The notes: generated from the letters alone by a model not told the origin. A DNA stretch of 44,565 nucleotides from CAVRUD01 sp963849635 (GCA_963849635.1 CAWKIA010000031.1:1-44565); one strand, 5' to 3'. Counted from the first letter of the stretch, positions 9,083-18,190 are shown. Made by a program: numbers and translations.

Positions 9083-9673
9083 CTATCCAGGGAAGCTTTC
9101 CTCGGGTTCGTGCCCCGGCACCTGCATCCTTTCTGCGATCCACCGTCCCCGCAAGCGACGGACGACGACAGCGCGCCACCTGTCGCGCACGGCTGGAAGC
9201 CGTTGCCCGAGGGTCTTTGCGCCGGCGGAGAAGAGGCTCCCACAGACATTCAGGATGGTAACGCAATCGCTTTGGAGTTCGGGGAGCGCTTCGTCGAAGT
9301 GGGCCGCGGTCACGCGGGTGTCGAGCTGGATGTCGCGGCGCAGATCGAAGCGGTCAGCGACGTGCTCGACGTACGTCAGGATCTCGGGCTGGGCGGCGTA
9401 CCGCTCCGTCCAGCGCCATTCCTGCTGGAGCTCGGCGCAGAAGGAGTACGAGTAGTCCATGCTCTGGACGTCGCAACGGGCGCCGGGATAGCGGTTCCAA
9501 TACCAGGTGCCGCCGAGGCCGCCGCCTGCCTCAACGACCCGCGCGGACAGGCCGAGGCCGCGCAGGCGGTGCAGCATATACAAGCCGGCGAACCCCGCGC
9601 CGATAATGACCGCGTCGACGTGGGTCAAGTGCGCTGGTCCATCGGTGGCGGACCGCGGCTCGCCAACTGCCAT
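9083..9673 (-). pseudogene. Truncated FAD-dependent Baeyer-Villiger-type monooxygenase
   Basis: The N terminus is a clear flavin-monooxygenase start: VDAVIIGAGFAGLYMLHRL carries the FAD-binding GxGxxG at residues 25-30, and LGGTWYWNRYPGARCDV (from residue 53) and SYSFCAELQQEWRW are hallmarks of cyclohexanone-type monooxygenases. These enzymes are normally 530-600 residues. Here family similarity ends near residue 125 (IQLDTRVTAAHFDEA), and about 70 unrelated residues follow before the stop, so the NADPH site and the rest are gone. The flavin site alone cannot work as the enzyme. It ends 5 bases from the stop of the convergent membrane gene, which suggests deletion between them. Confidence 0.75.
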
Positions 9674-9803
9674 GGGTCTCGCCCTCCTTGCGCGGCGTGT
9701 CCGGTGGACGTAGTTTCTCCCATGCAGGCCCTACAAGTCCCCACCTACCCGATATCCGTGCTCGCGGGCGCTCCTGCCGAACTTCTGAGTGGAGGCAGCC
9801 GTC

Positions 9804-10430
9804 GTGAACTACTATCTGTCATCCTATAAGCTGGGCAGCGAGGTTGCCGCATTGAAGCGACTCGGAAAGAACACCTCGGGCAGCCTTGGCTATATCGCGA
9901 ATGCACTTGATTTTACGAGCGCCGATCCCGAGCGGAAGCAGCGACATATCGACCAGGAAATGAGCGAGCTGCGGGAACTCGGCTTTGACGTGACGTTGCT
10001 CGACTTGCGAGACTATTTTGGCGATGAGGACGACCTGGACGTGCAACTGCAGCGTCTGGGTGGTGTCTACGTCTGTGGGGGCAATAGCTTCGTGCTGCGG
10101 CAGGCGATGCAGCTCAGCGGCTTCGACGGCGCGCTGCGGGCAAGCGGTGACCGCGCTGACTTTCTCTATGCGGGCTATAGCGCGGGCGTCTGTGTCCTGA
10201 GTCCCACGCTGCACGCGTATGCCATCGTGGATGACCCCACAGATATGCCGTATCCGCAACTCCGGGCGCAGCTGTGGGAGGGCCTCGGCCTGCTCGGTTT
10301 TGTGTTTCTTCCCCACTATCGCTCTGACCATCCTGAATCGGCCCAAATTGATCAAGAGATCGCGTACTGCATCGACAACAAGATCCTCTTCAAGGCCTAC
10401 CGAGACGGTGAGGTGCTCATTATCGAGTGA
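9804..10430 (+). CDS. Peptidase S51 family (dipeptidase E-like)
   Basis: A 208-residue protein of the peptidase E fold. It has the oxyanion/nucleophile region YAGYSAGVCVL with Ser at about residue 126, the glycine-rich VYVCGGNSFVLRQAM at about 88-102, and the FLPHYRSDHPES segment with the likely catalytic His near 171. The family hydrolyses Asp-X dipeptides in the cytosol, or acts on related acyl-amino substrates. GTG 9804 is chosen since GGAGG lies 8 bases before it, and the resulting start (NYYLSSYKLG) matches how these proteins begin. It stands alone; about 190 bases downstream carry no convincing gene before the convergent deacetylase. Confidence 0.85.
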   Translation: MNYYLSSYKLGSEVAALKRLGKNTSGSLGYIANALDFTSADPERKQRHIDQEMSELRELGFDVTLLDLRDYFGDEDDLDVQLQRLGGVYVCGGNSFVLRQAMQLSGFDGALRASGDRADFLYAGYSAGVCVLSPTLHAYAIVDDPTDMPYPQLRAQLWEGLGLLGFVFLPHYRSDHPESAQIDQEIAYCIDNKILFKAYRDGEVLIIE

Positions 10431-10618
10431 GGATGAAACGACATGGCACCTGGCTCGGAAGCGTGCCCCCTATCGCCCGCGCCGGAAACGATCGGCCGAT
10501 CTCGTGCAGGGGCTGCTCTTCACCGAAGACACGGACCCCGCAACTGGCGAGATCACCGGCCAGCGTGCTGCTGCCCCACACCGAACCGAGCGTCGGATGG
10601 TGACGTAGAAACTGTGCT

Positions 10619-11482
10619 CTATCTGCTGGCAACGGGCTCAACGTTCCAGACCGCTTGCAGCGCTCGGTAGTCGAGGAGGATGATCCCCTCCTGGCGTACG
10701 GTTTCGTGCGCCTCGTGCGAGGTGAGGAAGTCGAAATCGGCCTTTCGAACCTGCCACCCGTCGTCGATCGCCCGCGACTCGGCGTTGCCGAGGCTCGGGT
10801 GGACCGCCCATTCGCTCAACCCGACCGGCAAGTCCCGCAGCATCCGGAGGTAGCGGTCCGTCTTGCCGGCCGTCTCCAGCCGGTAGCTGTCGAGGACATC
10901 GTGATCGTTGGTGGGCAAGCCCCGTTGTTGGAGACGCTCGATCACGGCCGGGGACGAGATGCGCAGCGCGAGCCCGTATTCTCTCGCCAGACCGAACGTC
11001 AGTTCGAAGACGTCGCGGCGACCGTCGTCGCCCATGCAGTGCCAATCCAGGTGCGTCGGTTTCAACCCGGCGGCAAGAACGGTCTCGATCTGGGCCCGGA
11101 ACTCGACCTCCAGCTCGCCCAACGCGAACGCGGCCAGGAACGGCTGACCGGGCTCGTTGCGGTGAAAAGAGCCGGTCGCGTCGAGCAGCGACGGCACCTT
11201 GTCCCGCGGGGCGAGCGGTCCCCACCGGTAGTCGTCGAAGTCGCGAACGATGGTCAGGTGGACGCCGAAGGGGAGGTCGGGATTCTCCCGCAGCAGCCGC
11301 ATCGCGTGCAGGGCCCAGGGACAGGGCGTCATCAGACTCGTCGAGTGAACGATGCCGTCACGGAACGCCCGCAGCGTCGCGTCGTTGACGGCGTGGTACA
11401 TCCCGAAGTCGTCGGCGTTGATGAGGAGGAGGCGGGCGTCCGGCGGGTACCCGAGCAGTTCGTTGGCTCGATGTCTTGGCAT
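10619..11482 (-). CDS. ChbG/HpnK-family (YdjC-like) carbohydrate deacetylase
   Basis: A 287-residue enzyme with the complete YdjC signature. LLLINADDFGMYHAVND (from about residue 18) supplies the Asp pair, FGVHLTIV near 72-79 and PTHLDWHCMG near 143 supply metal-binding His, and EWAVHPSLGNAE near 220 the final His. The family uses a divalent metal to remove acetyl groups from amino sugars or chitooligosaccharides, or from hopanoid intermediates; which one is unknown. GTAGGAG sits 8 bases before the ATG. It is monocistronic and convergent with peptidase E. The length is normal for the family. Confidence 0.88.
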   Translation of the reverse strand: MPRHRANELLGYPPDARLLLINADDFGMYHAVNDATLRAFRDGIVHSTSLMTPCPWALHAMRLLRENPDLPFGVHLTIVRDFDDYRWGPLAPRDKVPSLLDATGSFHRNEPGQPFLAAFALGELEVEFRAQIETVLAAGLKPTHLDWHCMGDDGRRDVFELTFGLAREYGLALRISSPAVIERLQQRGLPTNDHDVLDSYRLETAGKTDRYLRMLRDLPVGLSEWAVHPSLGNAESRAIDDGWQVRKADFDFLTSHEAHETVRQEGIILLDYRALQAVWNVEPVASR

Positions 11483-11881
11483 TGGTTTCTCCTACCTTCC
11501 AGCGAAACAGCCCAAGCGCCGATTGGTCTCAATCCTCCCTCACCTTCACTCGTCTCGACCAGGCCTAGCACAGTGAACGGCTCGGCGAGACAGGGAAGGC
11601 TCTCCTTTTGTATGGGTAACGGAGGAGCATTCCTGTCGGCAGGGCGCCATCGTAGTGCCGTCCGAAGCGCAGGGGCGGCTGGCTCACCGTGACCGTCTCC
11701 GATGATATCCGTGCGCTGGCCGATCAGGGACTGAGCATGGCCGCGATCGTTTTCCGGACGCCCCCACCCCGCCAACACTGGCCCGAATCGGCGGCCGGCT
11801 AGCGTAGCGGGATTGGCGGGATCACCCACCTACGACCACCGCCACGGTACAAACGGTCCGATTGGAAACGTTGGAAGCACA
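11483..11881. other. Intergenic stretch without a recognised gene
   Basis: Nearly 400 bases upstream of the deacetylase. Both strands have short open frames with poor codon pattern. The deacetylase promoter must lie at the left edge, but no clear -35/-10 pair was found. The right edge runs into the ParD relic. Confidence 0.5.
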
Positions 11882-12218
11882 GTGATCGTGGTCACCCTAA
11901 CGCCACGACTCGGAGCATTCGTCCGCCCGAAGGTGAGGATGAGAGCTATCGGAGCGCCGACGAAGTGATCGAGGATGCACCGAGCTTGCGAGACGATCTC
12001 GATCGCCGGCGGCGCTTACCAGCGGCGCTGGCCGCGGGAGCGCAGGGAGATGGCACCGCCTTTAGTTGCGACGGCATCCCAACACGCTTCGAGTCGACCA
12101 CATCTTGCACAGCGAGATGAACGCTGAACGGCTACTCGACGGGTGAAGTCACACCAGATGCATGGAAGCTCTGGAAGATACCCTATCCTACTCGCAAGTT
12201 TCAGAGGGAGAGGCCTCC
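11882..12218 (+). pseudogene. Decayed ParD/ParE-type toxin-antitoxin locus, copy A
   Basis: From GTG 11882 the reading VVTLTPRLGAFVRPKV, then after a one-base frame change near 11935 DESYRSADEVIEDAPSL and RDDLDRRRRLPAALAAG, is the layout of a ParD-type antitoxin: an N-terminal ribbon-helix-helix followed by the S-A-D-E-V helix. The remaining 155 bases match, without gaps and at about 80 percent identity, a second stretch at 18041-18190. In one frame that stretch reads LRRHPNTLRVDHILHSE, resembling the middle of a ParE toxin. Stops and the frame change show it is dead. The ParD call is fairly strong, the ParE call weaker. Confidence 0.55.
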
Positions 12219-12219
12219 T

Positions 12220-13134
12220 TTAGGTGGACCGCAGGAGCACATCGACGTCGCCGACCGGCCCGAGGTGCCCCAGTTTGTCGGGGTTGACGATCGAGTTGAC
12301 GCCGATGATTTCGCCGCCGGCGATATCGAGCGCCACCACGCCGATCACGCGCTGCTGGGCGTCGACGAAGATCGCTCCAGGGTCGCCGTTGACCTCGGTC
12401 GGGCGCAACGACACGCCCGGGATGCGGTAGACCCGACGGAAACCACCGATCAACAGACGCGCGACGTGGTCGCGCCCGTGCATCGACCGCGCCAGCGCCG
12501 GCACCTTGCCCCCGCCGTCGCCGGTCAGGACCACGTCCTGCGCGAGCAGCGACTCCAACCCTGCCAGATCGCCGCGCTCAGTGGCCGCGAAGAACCGGTT
12601 CGCCAGCTCGTCGCGCTGTTTGGCCGTCGTCTGGAAGCGGGGCCGGCGCTCCCTGACGTGGCGTCTGGCCCGGGCGGCGAGCTGGCGCACGTTGTCTTCG
12701 CTCTTGCCGACGATCTCTGCGATCTCCGAATACCCGTAGTCGAAGACGTCGTGCAACAACAGCGCGGCCCGCTGCTCGGGCGAGAGGCTCTCCAACAGGA
12801 CCAGCAACGCCACCGACAGCGAATCGGAGACTTCGGCGTGCCGGGCCGGATCGTCGCTGCCGTCGGTCACAATCGGCTCCGGTAGCCACTCGCCGACGTA
12901 GCGCTCGCGGCGGGCACGGGCGGAGCGCAGCTCGTTGATCGCCAGCCGGGTCGTTACGGTGGCGACAAAGGCGCGCGGCGAGGCAATCGCCTCGCCGCCG
13001 TCCAGCGCTTGGTGCACCCGCAGGAGCGCCTCCTGCACCACGTCCTCGGCCTCGGACAGGCTGCCGAGCATGCGGTAGGCGATCGCGAAGGCGCCCGGCC
13101 GCAACTCGTCCAGGAGTCGCTCGCGCTCGGTCAT
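12220..13134 (-). CDS. ECF41-group (SigJ-like) RNA polymerase sigma factor with fused SnoaL-like domain
   Basis: A 304-residue sigma factor. Region 2 carries AFAIAYRMLGSLSEAEDVVQ near the N terminus, and region 4 has LSPEQRAALLLHDVFDYGYS with the DNA-binding helix EIAEIVGKSEDNVRQLAARA. A C-terminal SnoaL/NTF2-like domain of about 110 residues follows, with the group hallmarks TGDGGGK and, near the end, NPDKL. In ECF41 factors this domain replaces a separate anti-sigma factor and tunes activity. The start at 13134 overlaps the upstream epimerase stop as ATGA, so the two are translationally coupled. Together with the DoxX gene they form one minus-strand operon with its own ECF41-like promoter, implying self-control. 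Confidence 0.92.
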   Translation of the reverse strand: MTERERLLDELRPGAFAIAYRMLGSLSEAEDVVQEALLRVHQALDGGEAIASPRAFVATVTTRLAINELRSARARRERYVGEWLPEPIVTDGSDDPARHAEVSDSLSVALLVLLESLSPEQRAALLLHDVFDYGYSEIAEIVGKSEDNVRQLAARARRHVRERRPRFQTTAKQRDELANRFFAATERGDLAGLESLLAQDVVLTGDGGGKVPALARSMHGRDHVARLLIGGFRRVYRIPGVSLRPTEVNGDPGAIFVDAQQRVIGVVALDIAGGEIIGVNSIVNPDKLGHLGPVGDVDVLLRST

Positions 13135-14054
13135 GGCGCCGTGAACCCCTGGCGCCAGCTCGCGTGCGCCGGGCGCCACGCGAGATCCCGCTTCGCCTTC
13201 GCGTTCGACGCGCCGCGGGCGTCGGTCATCATCACCATACCGGCCTCCCCGGCGAGCAGCCGCGCGACGAACCGGGGCACCCGCATCGGCTTCTTGGCGC
13301 CCAGCGTCTCCGCCAGCACCGGCAACCAGACGGAGACCGGGGCGGGCTCGTCGTCGACGACGTTGTAGACGCCGCGCGTGCCGTGCTCGACCGCCGCCAC
13401 CGTCGCGTCTGCCGCGTCGCCGACGTGGATGAACGACCAGACGCCGCCGCCGTCGCCGACCACCGGGAACCGGCGCTTGCGCACCAGCTCGAACATCTGG
13501 CCCGGCGAGATCGACGTGCCGGGCCCGTAGAACGCGCCGTAGCGCAGCACAATGCCCTCGGTCCAGCGGGCGTCGAGGACCGCCCGCTCGTGGGAGCGGA
13601 CCGCGGCGAGGATCTCGCGCATCTCTGGAACGGGCGTGGGGTCGAGCGGGTCGTCCTCGCTCTTGACCGGCCCGCCGGCCCGCTCGTACAGGCCGATGCT
13701 CTGCGCCACGAATCGGCGCACCCCGACAGCCTGCCCAGCCGAGAGCAGGTGACCCGTTCCCTCCGTCCGCAGACGGTTGGTCAGCGCGAAATCGCGTCCC
13801 ATGTGGCGCGGGTTAACCTCTCCAAGCGAGGTCAGTTGATCGACGATCACGTCCGGCCGCGCCCTGGCGACGGCCTCCGCGACCTGATTGGGATTGAGCG
13901 CGTCCGCGACCACCGGCATGGCGCCAAGCTCGGAGAGCAGCGCCCGCTTTGATTCGCTGCGTGTCATCCCGTAGACCTCATGGCCCGCCGCAACCAGACG
14001 CGGAACCAGTTGTTTGCCGATCGCTCCTGTCGCTCCCGCAACAAAGACGTTCAT
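13131..14054 (-). CDS. NAD(P)-binding epimerase/oxidoreductase of the extended SDR type
   Basis: A 307-residue Rossmann protein that begins MNVFVAGATGAIGKQLV with the extended-SDR GATGAIG dinucleotide loop. Further family marks are RPDVIVDQLTSL and FVAQSIGLYERAGG; the Tyr-x-x-x-Lys catalytic pair is not evident, so it may be an atypical SDR with another role. GSVWSFIH-like WSFIHVGDAADA and GVYNVVDDEPA complete the fold. AAGGAG lies 7 bases before the ATG. Oxidoreductases or epimerases are the known regular neighbours and regulon members of ECF41 sigma factors, as here, where its stop overlaps the sigma factor start. The substrate is unknown. Confidence 0.88.
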   Translation of the reverse strand: MNVFVAGATGAIGKQLVPRLVAAGHEVYGMTRSESKRALLSELGAMPVVADALNPNQVAEAVARARPDVIVDQLTSLGEVNPRHMGRDFALTNRLRTEGTGHLLSAGQAVGVRRFVAQSIGLYERAGGPVKSEDDPLDPTPVPEMREILAAVRSHERAVLDARWTEGIVLRYGAFYGPGTSISPGQMFELVRKRRFPVVGDGGGVWSFIHVGDAADATVAAVEHGTRGVYNVVDDEPAPVSVWLPVLAETLGAKKPMRVPRFVARLLAGEAGMVMMTDARGASNAKAKRDLAWRPAHASWRQGFTAP

Positions 14055-14113
14055 CGTTGACTCCTTCATCTGCCGGTACCGGCAGCAAACTACGCGCCGC
14101 GAGATCGCGCCGA

Positions 14114-14497
14114 TCAGGCGGTGAACGACTCGGGGCCGAAGCGGCCCCACGCCAAGAAGCTGACCAGGACGAGATAGGTGATATCGGCCATCATCGGCTT
14201 GACCTCGTGACGGCGGATACGCGTGAACGTCGCTCCGGCCATCAGCACGACCAGACCGCTCGCGGCCAGCGGCACCAGAACCGGCGCGATGTCGAGCGCG
14301 GCGGGCAGGACCAGGCCCGCCGCGGCCAGGAGCTCAAGGACGCCGATGGCCTTCACGGTGCCGGGGCTGTAGTCGTTGACCCATCCCCCGGCGGGGGCGT
14401 GGGCCAGCCTCTCCTTGGACATGATCAGCTTGACGGAACCGGAAAACAGGTAGACCGCGGCCAGCAATCCGGCGACGATCCAGAGAGTGAGGTGCAT
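14114..14497 (-). CDS. DoxX-family membrane protein
   Basis: A 127-residue protein with four hydrophobic helices (starting LWIVAGLLAAVYLFSGSVKL) and the DoxX pattern of a GVLELLAAAGLVLP helix in the middle. DoxX-like proteins are small integral membrane proteins tied to redox or detoxification functions, with no settled activity. AAAGGAG lies 7 bases before the ATG. The gene leads a three-gene minus-strand operon, 59 bases ahead of the epimerase, and is preceded by an ECF41-like promoter, so it is probably a direct target of the sigma factor encoded at the operon's end. Confidence 0.85.
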   Translation of the reverse strand: MHLTLWIVAGLLAAVYLFSGSVKLIMSKERLAHAPAGGWVNDYSPGTVKAIGVLELLAAAGLVLPAALDIAPVLVPLAASGLVVLMAGATFTRIRRHEVKPMMADITYLVLVSFLAWGRFGPESFTA

Positions 14498-15101
14498 CTG
14501 AAACTCCTTTCGAATGATGCCTACACACCAATAGACAAGACTGCGATCCCGACCGTGACACCTCAGTACGGGGACGGCCCTTCCCAACGCCGGGAGAGGC
14601 CACCGTTCGAACCCGGCAGTTCACGGTGCGATAGACATGGAGATGTACAGCGGAGTGCCGCCTGGCCCCTGCACCGGTGGACGGCGCCCCGCCACAATCC
14701 GGGTAGAGCATCGGCTGGACCATGAGGACGTTCCTCTTGTCGATGCGAGTCACGTCCACAGACTCCCGGCGCAGGCAGCGCACGGCCTGGGGGCCGGCAA
14801 ACCCGTCGCCGACCTCCACCACGTGGTGGCGCCGGTTGAGTTCCGTGGTGCGCACTCCGTGCGTGGTCACCGCGCCGATCAGCGCGATGACGGACCAATA
14901 CCATCGGACGGCGTCGCGGACGGGCGCGGGCACGTATCGGTGGTCGGGCGACACGCTCAACCCGAGCGCGTCGGCCACCGCCCGTGTCGTCAGCGTCACC
15001 GCGGCGAACATCGTGCCGGTCGCCAACGCCATGCAGGCGAACTGGATCGATCTCCGTCCGCTCCATCCTTCGTACGTCGTGTCGACGGACACGGAAGCCA
15101 T
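14334..15101 (-). CDS. Possible small membrane protein, 3' part degraded or unrelated
   Basis: The first 140 codons from ATG 15101 look coding, with two hydrophobic stretches (FACMALATGTMFAAVTLTT and WYWSVIALIGAVTTHG) and a polar tail containing FAGPQAVRCLRRES. From about 14690 on the frame is Arg/His-rich, runs through the ECF41-like promoter and the start of doxX in another frame, and is surely not a native protein there. Either the true gene is frameshifted near 14690 and ends there, or the whole is a remnant. I do not recognise a family. It lies upstream of the ECF41 operon on the same strand. Confidence 0.3.
   Translation of the reverse strand: MASVSVDTTYEGWSGRRSIQFACMALATGTMFAAVTLTTRAVADALGLSVSPDHRYVPAPVRDAVRWYWSVIALIGAVTTHGVRTTELNRRHHVVEVGDGFAGPQAVRCLRRESVDVTRIDKRNVLMVQPMLYPDCGGAPSTGAGARRHSAVHLHVYRTVNCRVRTVASPGVGKGRPRTEVSRSGSQSCLLVCRHHSKGVSDAPHSLDRRRIAGRGLPVFRFRQADHVQGEAGPRPRRGMGQRLQPRHREGHRRP
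14534..14560 (-). promoter_or_regulatory. Predicted ECF41-type promoter of the doxX operon
   Basis: Read on the minus strand: TGTCAC at 14560-14555, 17 bases, then TGTC at 14537-14534, 37 bases before the DoxX start codon. The published ECF41 consensus is TGTCACA with a CGTC element about 16 bases on. The -35 element matches six of seven and the -10 element three of four. Since the operon ends with the ECF41 gene itself, the layout fits autoregulation. The match and position are seen; the function is inferred. Confidence 0.6.
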
Positions 15102-15259
15102 GCCAGATCCCTATTCCCCCGTCCTCGCGTGGCGTTTCGTCGCGACTCGCCGGCGTCCACAGGAGGCGAATAGACCACCGTGCATCCGGGAGCGGCTATC
15201 GACTCGCCCTGGCATCCTCATCGCTCGCAAGGTCTGGGCAGCACACCAATCATTGGGAG

Positions 15260-16195
15260 TCAGGCGTCCTGGGCCACGTTCAGGACGAGCTTGCCGCGGG
15301 GACGGTCGCGCAGCCCGCGGGTGTAGGCGCACGCCGCCTGCTCGAGCGGGAAGACCGCATCGACCACCGGCCGGATCACCCGGGCGTCGATCAGGGCGGC
15401 GATCTCGCCCAGCTGCGACCGGTTCGGCGTCACGATAAAAAAAACGCCCGTACTCGGCCGATCGTCCGCCCAGGAAGTCGACCGGGGACGGACGATCGTG
15501 ACAAGGCGGCCGCCGGGTCGCAGGGCGCGCCACGAGCGCTCGGTGGTGTCGCCGCCGACGCAATCGAGGACCGCGTCGACTCCGCGCACCTCGTCCTCAA
15601 ACCGGGTGGTGGTCCGGTCGACGACCTCGTCCGCGCCCAGACCGCGCACAAAATCAAGATTCCGGGTCGACGCCGTCGCGATCACCTGGAGACCCCGCCA
15701 CCTGGCAAACTGCACGGCGAAGGAACCGACCCCTCCCGCCGCACCGTGGATGAGGACGCGGTCGCCCGGCGCCAGGGCCGCGTGTTCGAACAGGCCCTGC
15801 CAGGCCGTCAGGGCCGAGAGGGGCACGGCCGCCGCCTCGGTGTGGTCGAGTGTCCGCGGCTTGGGGGCCAGGTCGGCCGCCCTAACCGCGACGTACTCCG
15901 CGGCTGCGCCGTCCCGGTAAAAGTCGGTGAGCGCGTAGACCTCGTCGCCTGGGGCAACGCCCTCGACGGCGGGCCCGATGGTCTCGACCACCCCCGAGAG
16001 CTCGTGGCTGGGGACGAACGGGAGCCGGCTGCGACCATCCGGTGTCTCCCAGATGTGCCAGTTGAACTCGTCCGGGGAGATGCCGGCGGCGTGGACGCGC
16101 ACCAGCGCGTCGCCTGCGCCGAGGACCGGCCGGTTGACCTCCTCGAAGACGAGGTTCTCCGGTCCGCCCCTGGTATGGATACGAATCGCGATCAT
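15260..16195 (-). CDS. Zinc-independent MDR-family NADPH:quinone-type oxidoreductase
   Basis: A 311-residue medium-chain reductase. The N-terminal GroES-like domain has VLGAGDALVRVHAAGISPDE and VPSHELSGVVETIGPAV. The cofactor domain has the quinone-reductase type RVLIHGAAGGVGSFAVQFA (AxGGVG loop) and LGADEVVDRTT. The zinc-ligand cysteines of alcohol dehydrogenases are absent. Such enzymes reduce quinones or enones with NADPH in the cytosol; the exact substrate is unknown. A run of seven T (minus strand) at residues 237-240 stays in frame. It is divergent from a MocR-type regulator with about 140 bases between, a common arrangement of regulator and target. Confidence 0.9.
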   Translation of the reverse strand: MIAIRIHTRGGPENLVFEEVNRPVLGAGDALVRVHAAGISPDEFNWHIWETPDGRSRLPFVPSHELSGVVETIGPAVEGVAPGDEVYALTDFYRDGAAAEYVAVRAADLAPKPRTLDHTEAAAVPLSALTAWQGLFEHAALAPGDRVLIHGAAGGVGSFAVQFARWRGLQVIATASTRNLDFVRGLGADEVVDRTTTRFEDEVRGVDAVLDCVGGDTTERSWRALRPGGRLVTIVRPRSTSWADDRPSTGVFFIVTPNRSQLGEIAALIDARVIRPVVDAVFPLEQAACAYTRGLRDRPRGKLVLNVAQDA

Positions 16196-16336
16196 TGTCC
16201 CTTCGCGCTTTCTAAGTGATTCTGCACGCCAGTCGAAGCATCAAGGAGGCCTGTTTTCGCCCCCGCCCTAGACGCTAGCCGCTCGGTGGCCGAAACTGAA
16301 GGGCCAAGAATTGTCGGTTCGGATGGGCCAAAGCCG

Positions 16337-17810
16337 ATGGATATCGCCAGGGTAGGCAGCCAGGCGGCGGTTATCGCACCAGATGCCTTGGAACGGCACG
16401 GAGACGTGCCCCTCTTCCGCCAGGTCTATGGCCGGCTACGGGACGCCGTCCTGAGTGGGGCGCTGCCGCCCGGCACGCGCCTGCCCTCGACCCGGAGCCT
16501 CGCGAGCCAACTGTCGATCTCCCGCGGGACCGTCGAGACGGCCTTCGACTTGCTCGTCAGCGAGGGGTACGCCACCGGTCTTGGCGCCGCCGGAACGATC
16601 GTCGACCCGCACTTCGAGGCGCCCGATCGCCTTGACGGCGAGATCAAGCGACGCCGGCTCACCGGCTGTTCGGGCTGAGCCTTTGGGCGGGGAGGCGTCG
16701 GTGACCACAACGCCGGTCCCCAGGCCGTTCCAGCTGGGAGTGCCGGCGCTCGATGCGTTCCCGCTTAAGCTCTGGTCGCGGTTGGCCGCGCGCCGGGCAC
16801 GGGGGCTCTCGACCGGGGCGCTGGTCTACCAGGAGCCAGCCGGGTATCCGGCGCTACGCCAGGCGATCGCGACCTATGCACGGATTGGCCGCGGGATCGA
16901 GTGCACCGCCGACAACGTTTTCGTAACGCCGGGGTTTCAAGGGGCGCTGGGACTCATCGTCCACGCGCTGGCAGTGCGGGGCGACACGGCCTGGGTGGAG
17001 GATCCGGGCTATCCGCTCGCGCGACAGGCACTCGCGTTCGCCGGGCTCCGGGTGGCGCCGATCGGCGTGGACGGCGATGGGATCGAGGCGAACAGCGGCC
17101 TGCGGCAGGCACCTGACGCCCGGCTGGCCGTCGTCACGCCGGCCAACCAGATGCCGCTGGGCGTGTCCCTCTCCCTCCCGCGACGCCTTGCCCTCCTCGC
17201 CTGGGCGGCCGAGCGCGAGGGGTGGGTCATCGAAGACGACTACGACGGCGAGTACCGGTACGTCGGCCGCCCGCTCCCCGCGCTGAAGAGCCTCGACGTC
17301 GCCGGACGCGTGCTCTACGCCGGAACCTTCAGCAAGGTGCTGTTCCCCGGCCTGCGACTCGGGTACGTGGTGGTGCCGGACGCCGTCGTCGATCGCTTCT
17401 CCCGAGCCTGCCAACTCCTGCAACCCATCGGCAACGTGGTCATTCAGGGGACGATCGCCGACTTCATCGACGAAGGCCACTTCGCGCGCCACATCAGGAG
17501 GATGCGCGGTCTGTACCGGGAGCGGCTGGCGGCGCTGCGGACGGCGCTGTCCGACACGTTCGGCGACGAGCTGCGCGTGGAGGAGCGTTTCGGCGGCATG
17601 CATATCGTGGCCAGGCTCGCGCCGGACCGCGACGACCGGGAGGTTGCCCGGCATGCCGCCGCGCACGGCCTTGCGCCCGGTGCGCTCTCAACGTTCGCGG
17701 TCGGGCGGTCGACGCCACCGGCCCTCGTTCTGGGCTTCTCCAACCTCCCGGCGGAGCAAGCGGCCGAGTGCGTCCGCAGGCTGTACCGAGCGATCCGACG
17801 CGCCCCGTGA
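16337..17810 (+). pseudogene. MocR-type regulator (GntR wHTH plus aminotransferase domain) with one frameshift
   Basis: The N-terminal part is a GntR winged helix: DVPLFRQVYGRLRDAVLSG, PPGTRLPSTRSLASQLSISR, VETAFDLLVSEGY. After about residue 100 that frame ends at 16678, while another frame continues with a complete fold-type I aminotransferase domain up to 17810: VYQEPAGYPALRQAIATYAR, FVTPGFQGALGLIVHAL, VIEDDYDGEYRY and the PLP lysine in YAGTFSKVLFPGLRLGYV. The two parts together make the usual MocR/PdxR length of about 470 residues. The shift lies between about 16600 and 16680 in the linker between the domains. MocR proteins bind PLP as an effector and control neighbouring genes, here most likely the divergent reductase. 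An error in base calling would restore it. Confidence 0.82.
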
Positions 17811-17935
17811 CGCGAATTGACCTGCATCCGTCGTCGCGTCACGCAAAACAGCGCCGATGGCTCTTACGCTCACCGCGCCGCGCAGGCTGTCCATCGGTGA
17901 CGCCCGGCTGATGTCCGTTCGAAATCTGTGACTCG

Positions 17936-18190
17936 TCCTCTCGCCGAATGCCTGGCGCGATCTCCTGGTCTACACCGAGCAGCGGTAGGGCACGCCGCAG
18001 CGGGCGGCATACAAAGCGGACATCACGCGCGGTATTGTTGAGTTGCGACGGCGTCCCAATACTCTCCGATTCGACCAAATCCCGCACAGCGAGTTGGACA
18101 TCGAACGGCCACTCGACGGGAGAAGTCGCGCGAGATGCATGGAAGCTCGGGGAAATGACCCATCCTAATCGCAAATATCGGAGGGGGCGG
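17936..18190 (+). pseudogene. ParE-like toxin relic, copy B
   Basis: One frame reads LSPNAWRDLLVYTEQR, a stop (TAG where W is expected), GTPQRAAYKADI, then GIVELRRRPNTLRFDQI. That is the shape of a RelE/ParE toxin, with the toxin-type P-x-A/D-D-L start, W-G turn and L-x-x-x-P. The stretch from 18041 on is 80 percent identical without gaps to copy A at 12064, the two differing equally at all three codon positions, so neither is under protein selection. Nearby, 17811-17935 and 18190-18379 show nothing firm, although a short MALTLT start at about 17859 may be an antitoxin scrap. Confidence 0.45.

Noticed and set aside
10433..10610. Short frames between peptidase E and the deacetylase, one reading LLFTEDTDPATGEITG
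   Set aside because: Too short, no ribosome site and no continuation; possibly a gene scrap but not supportable.
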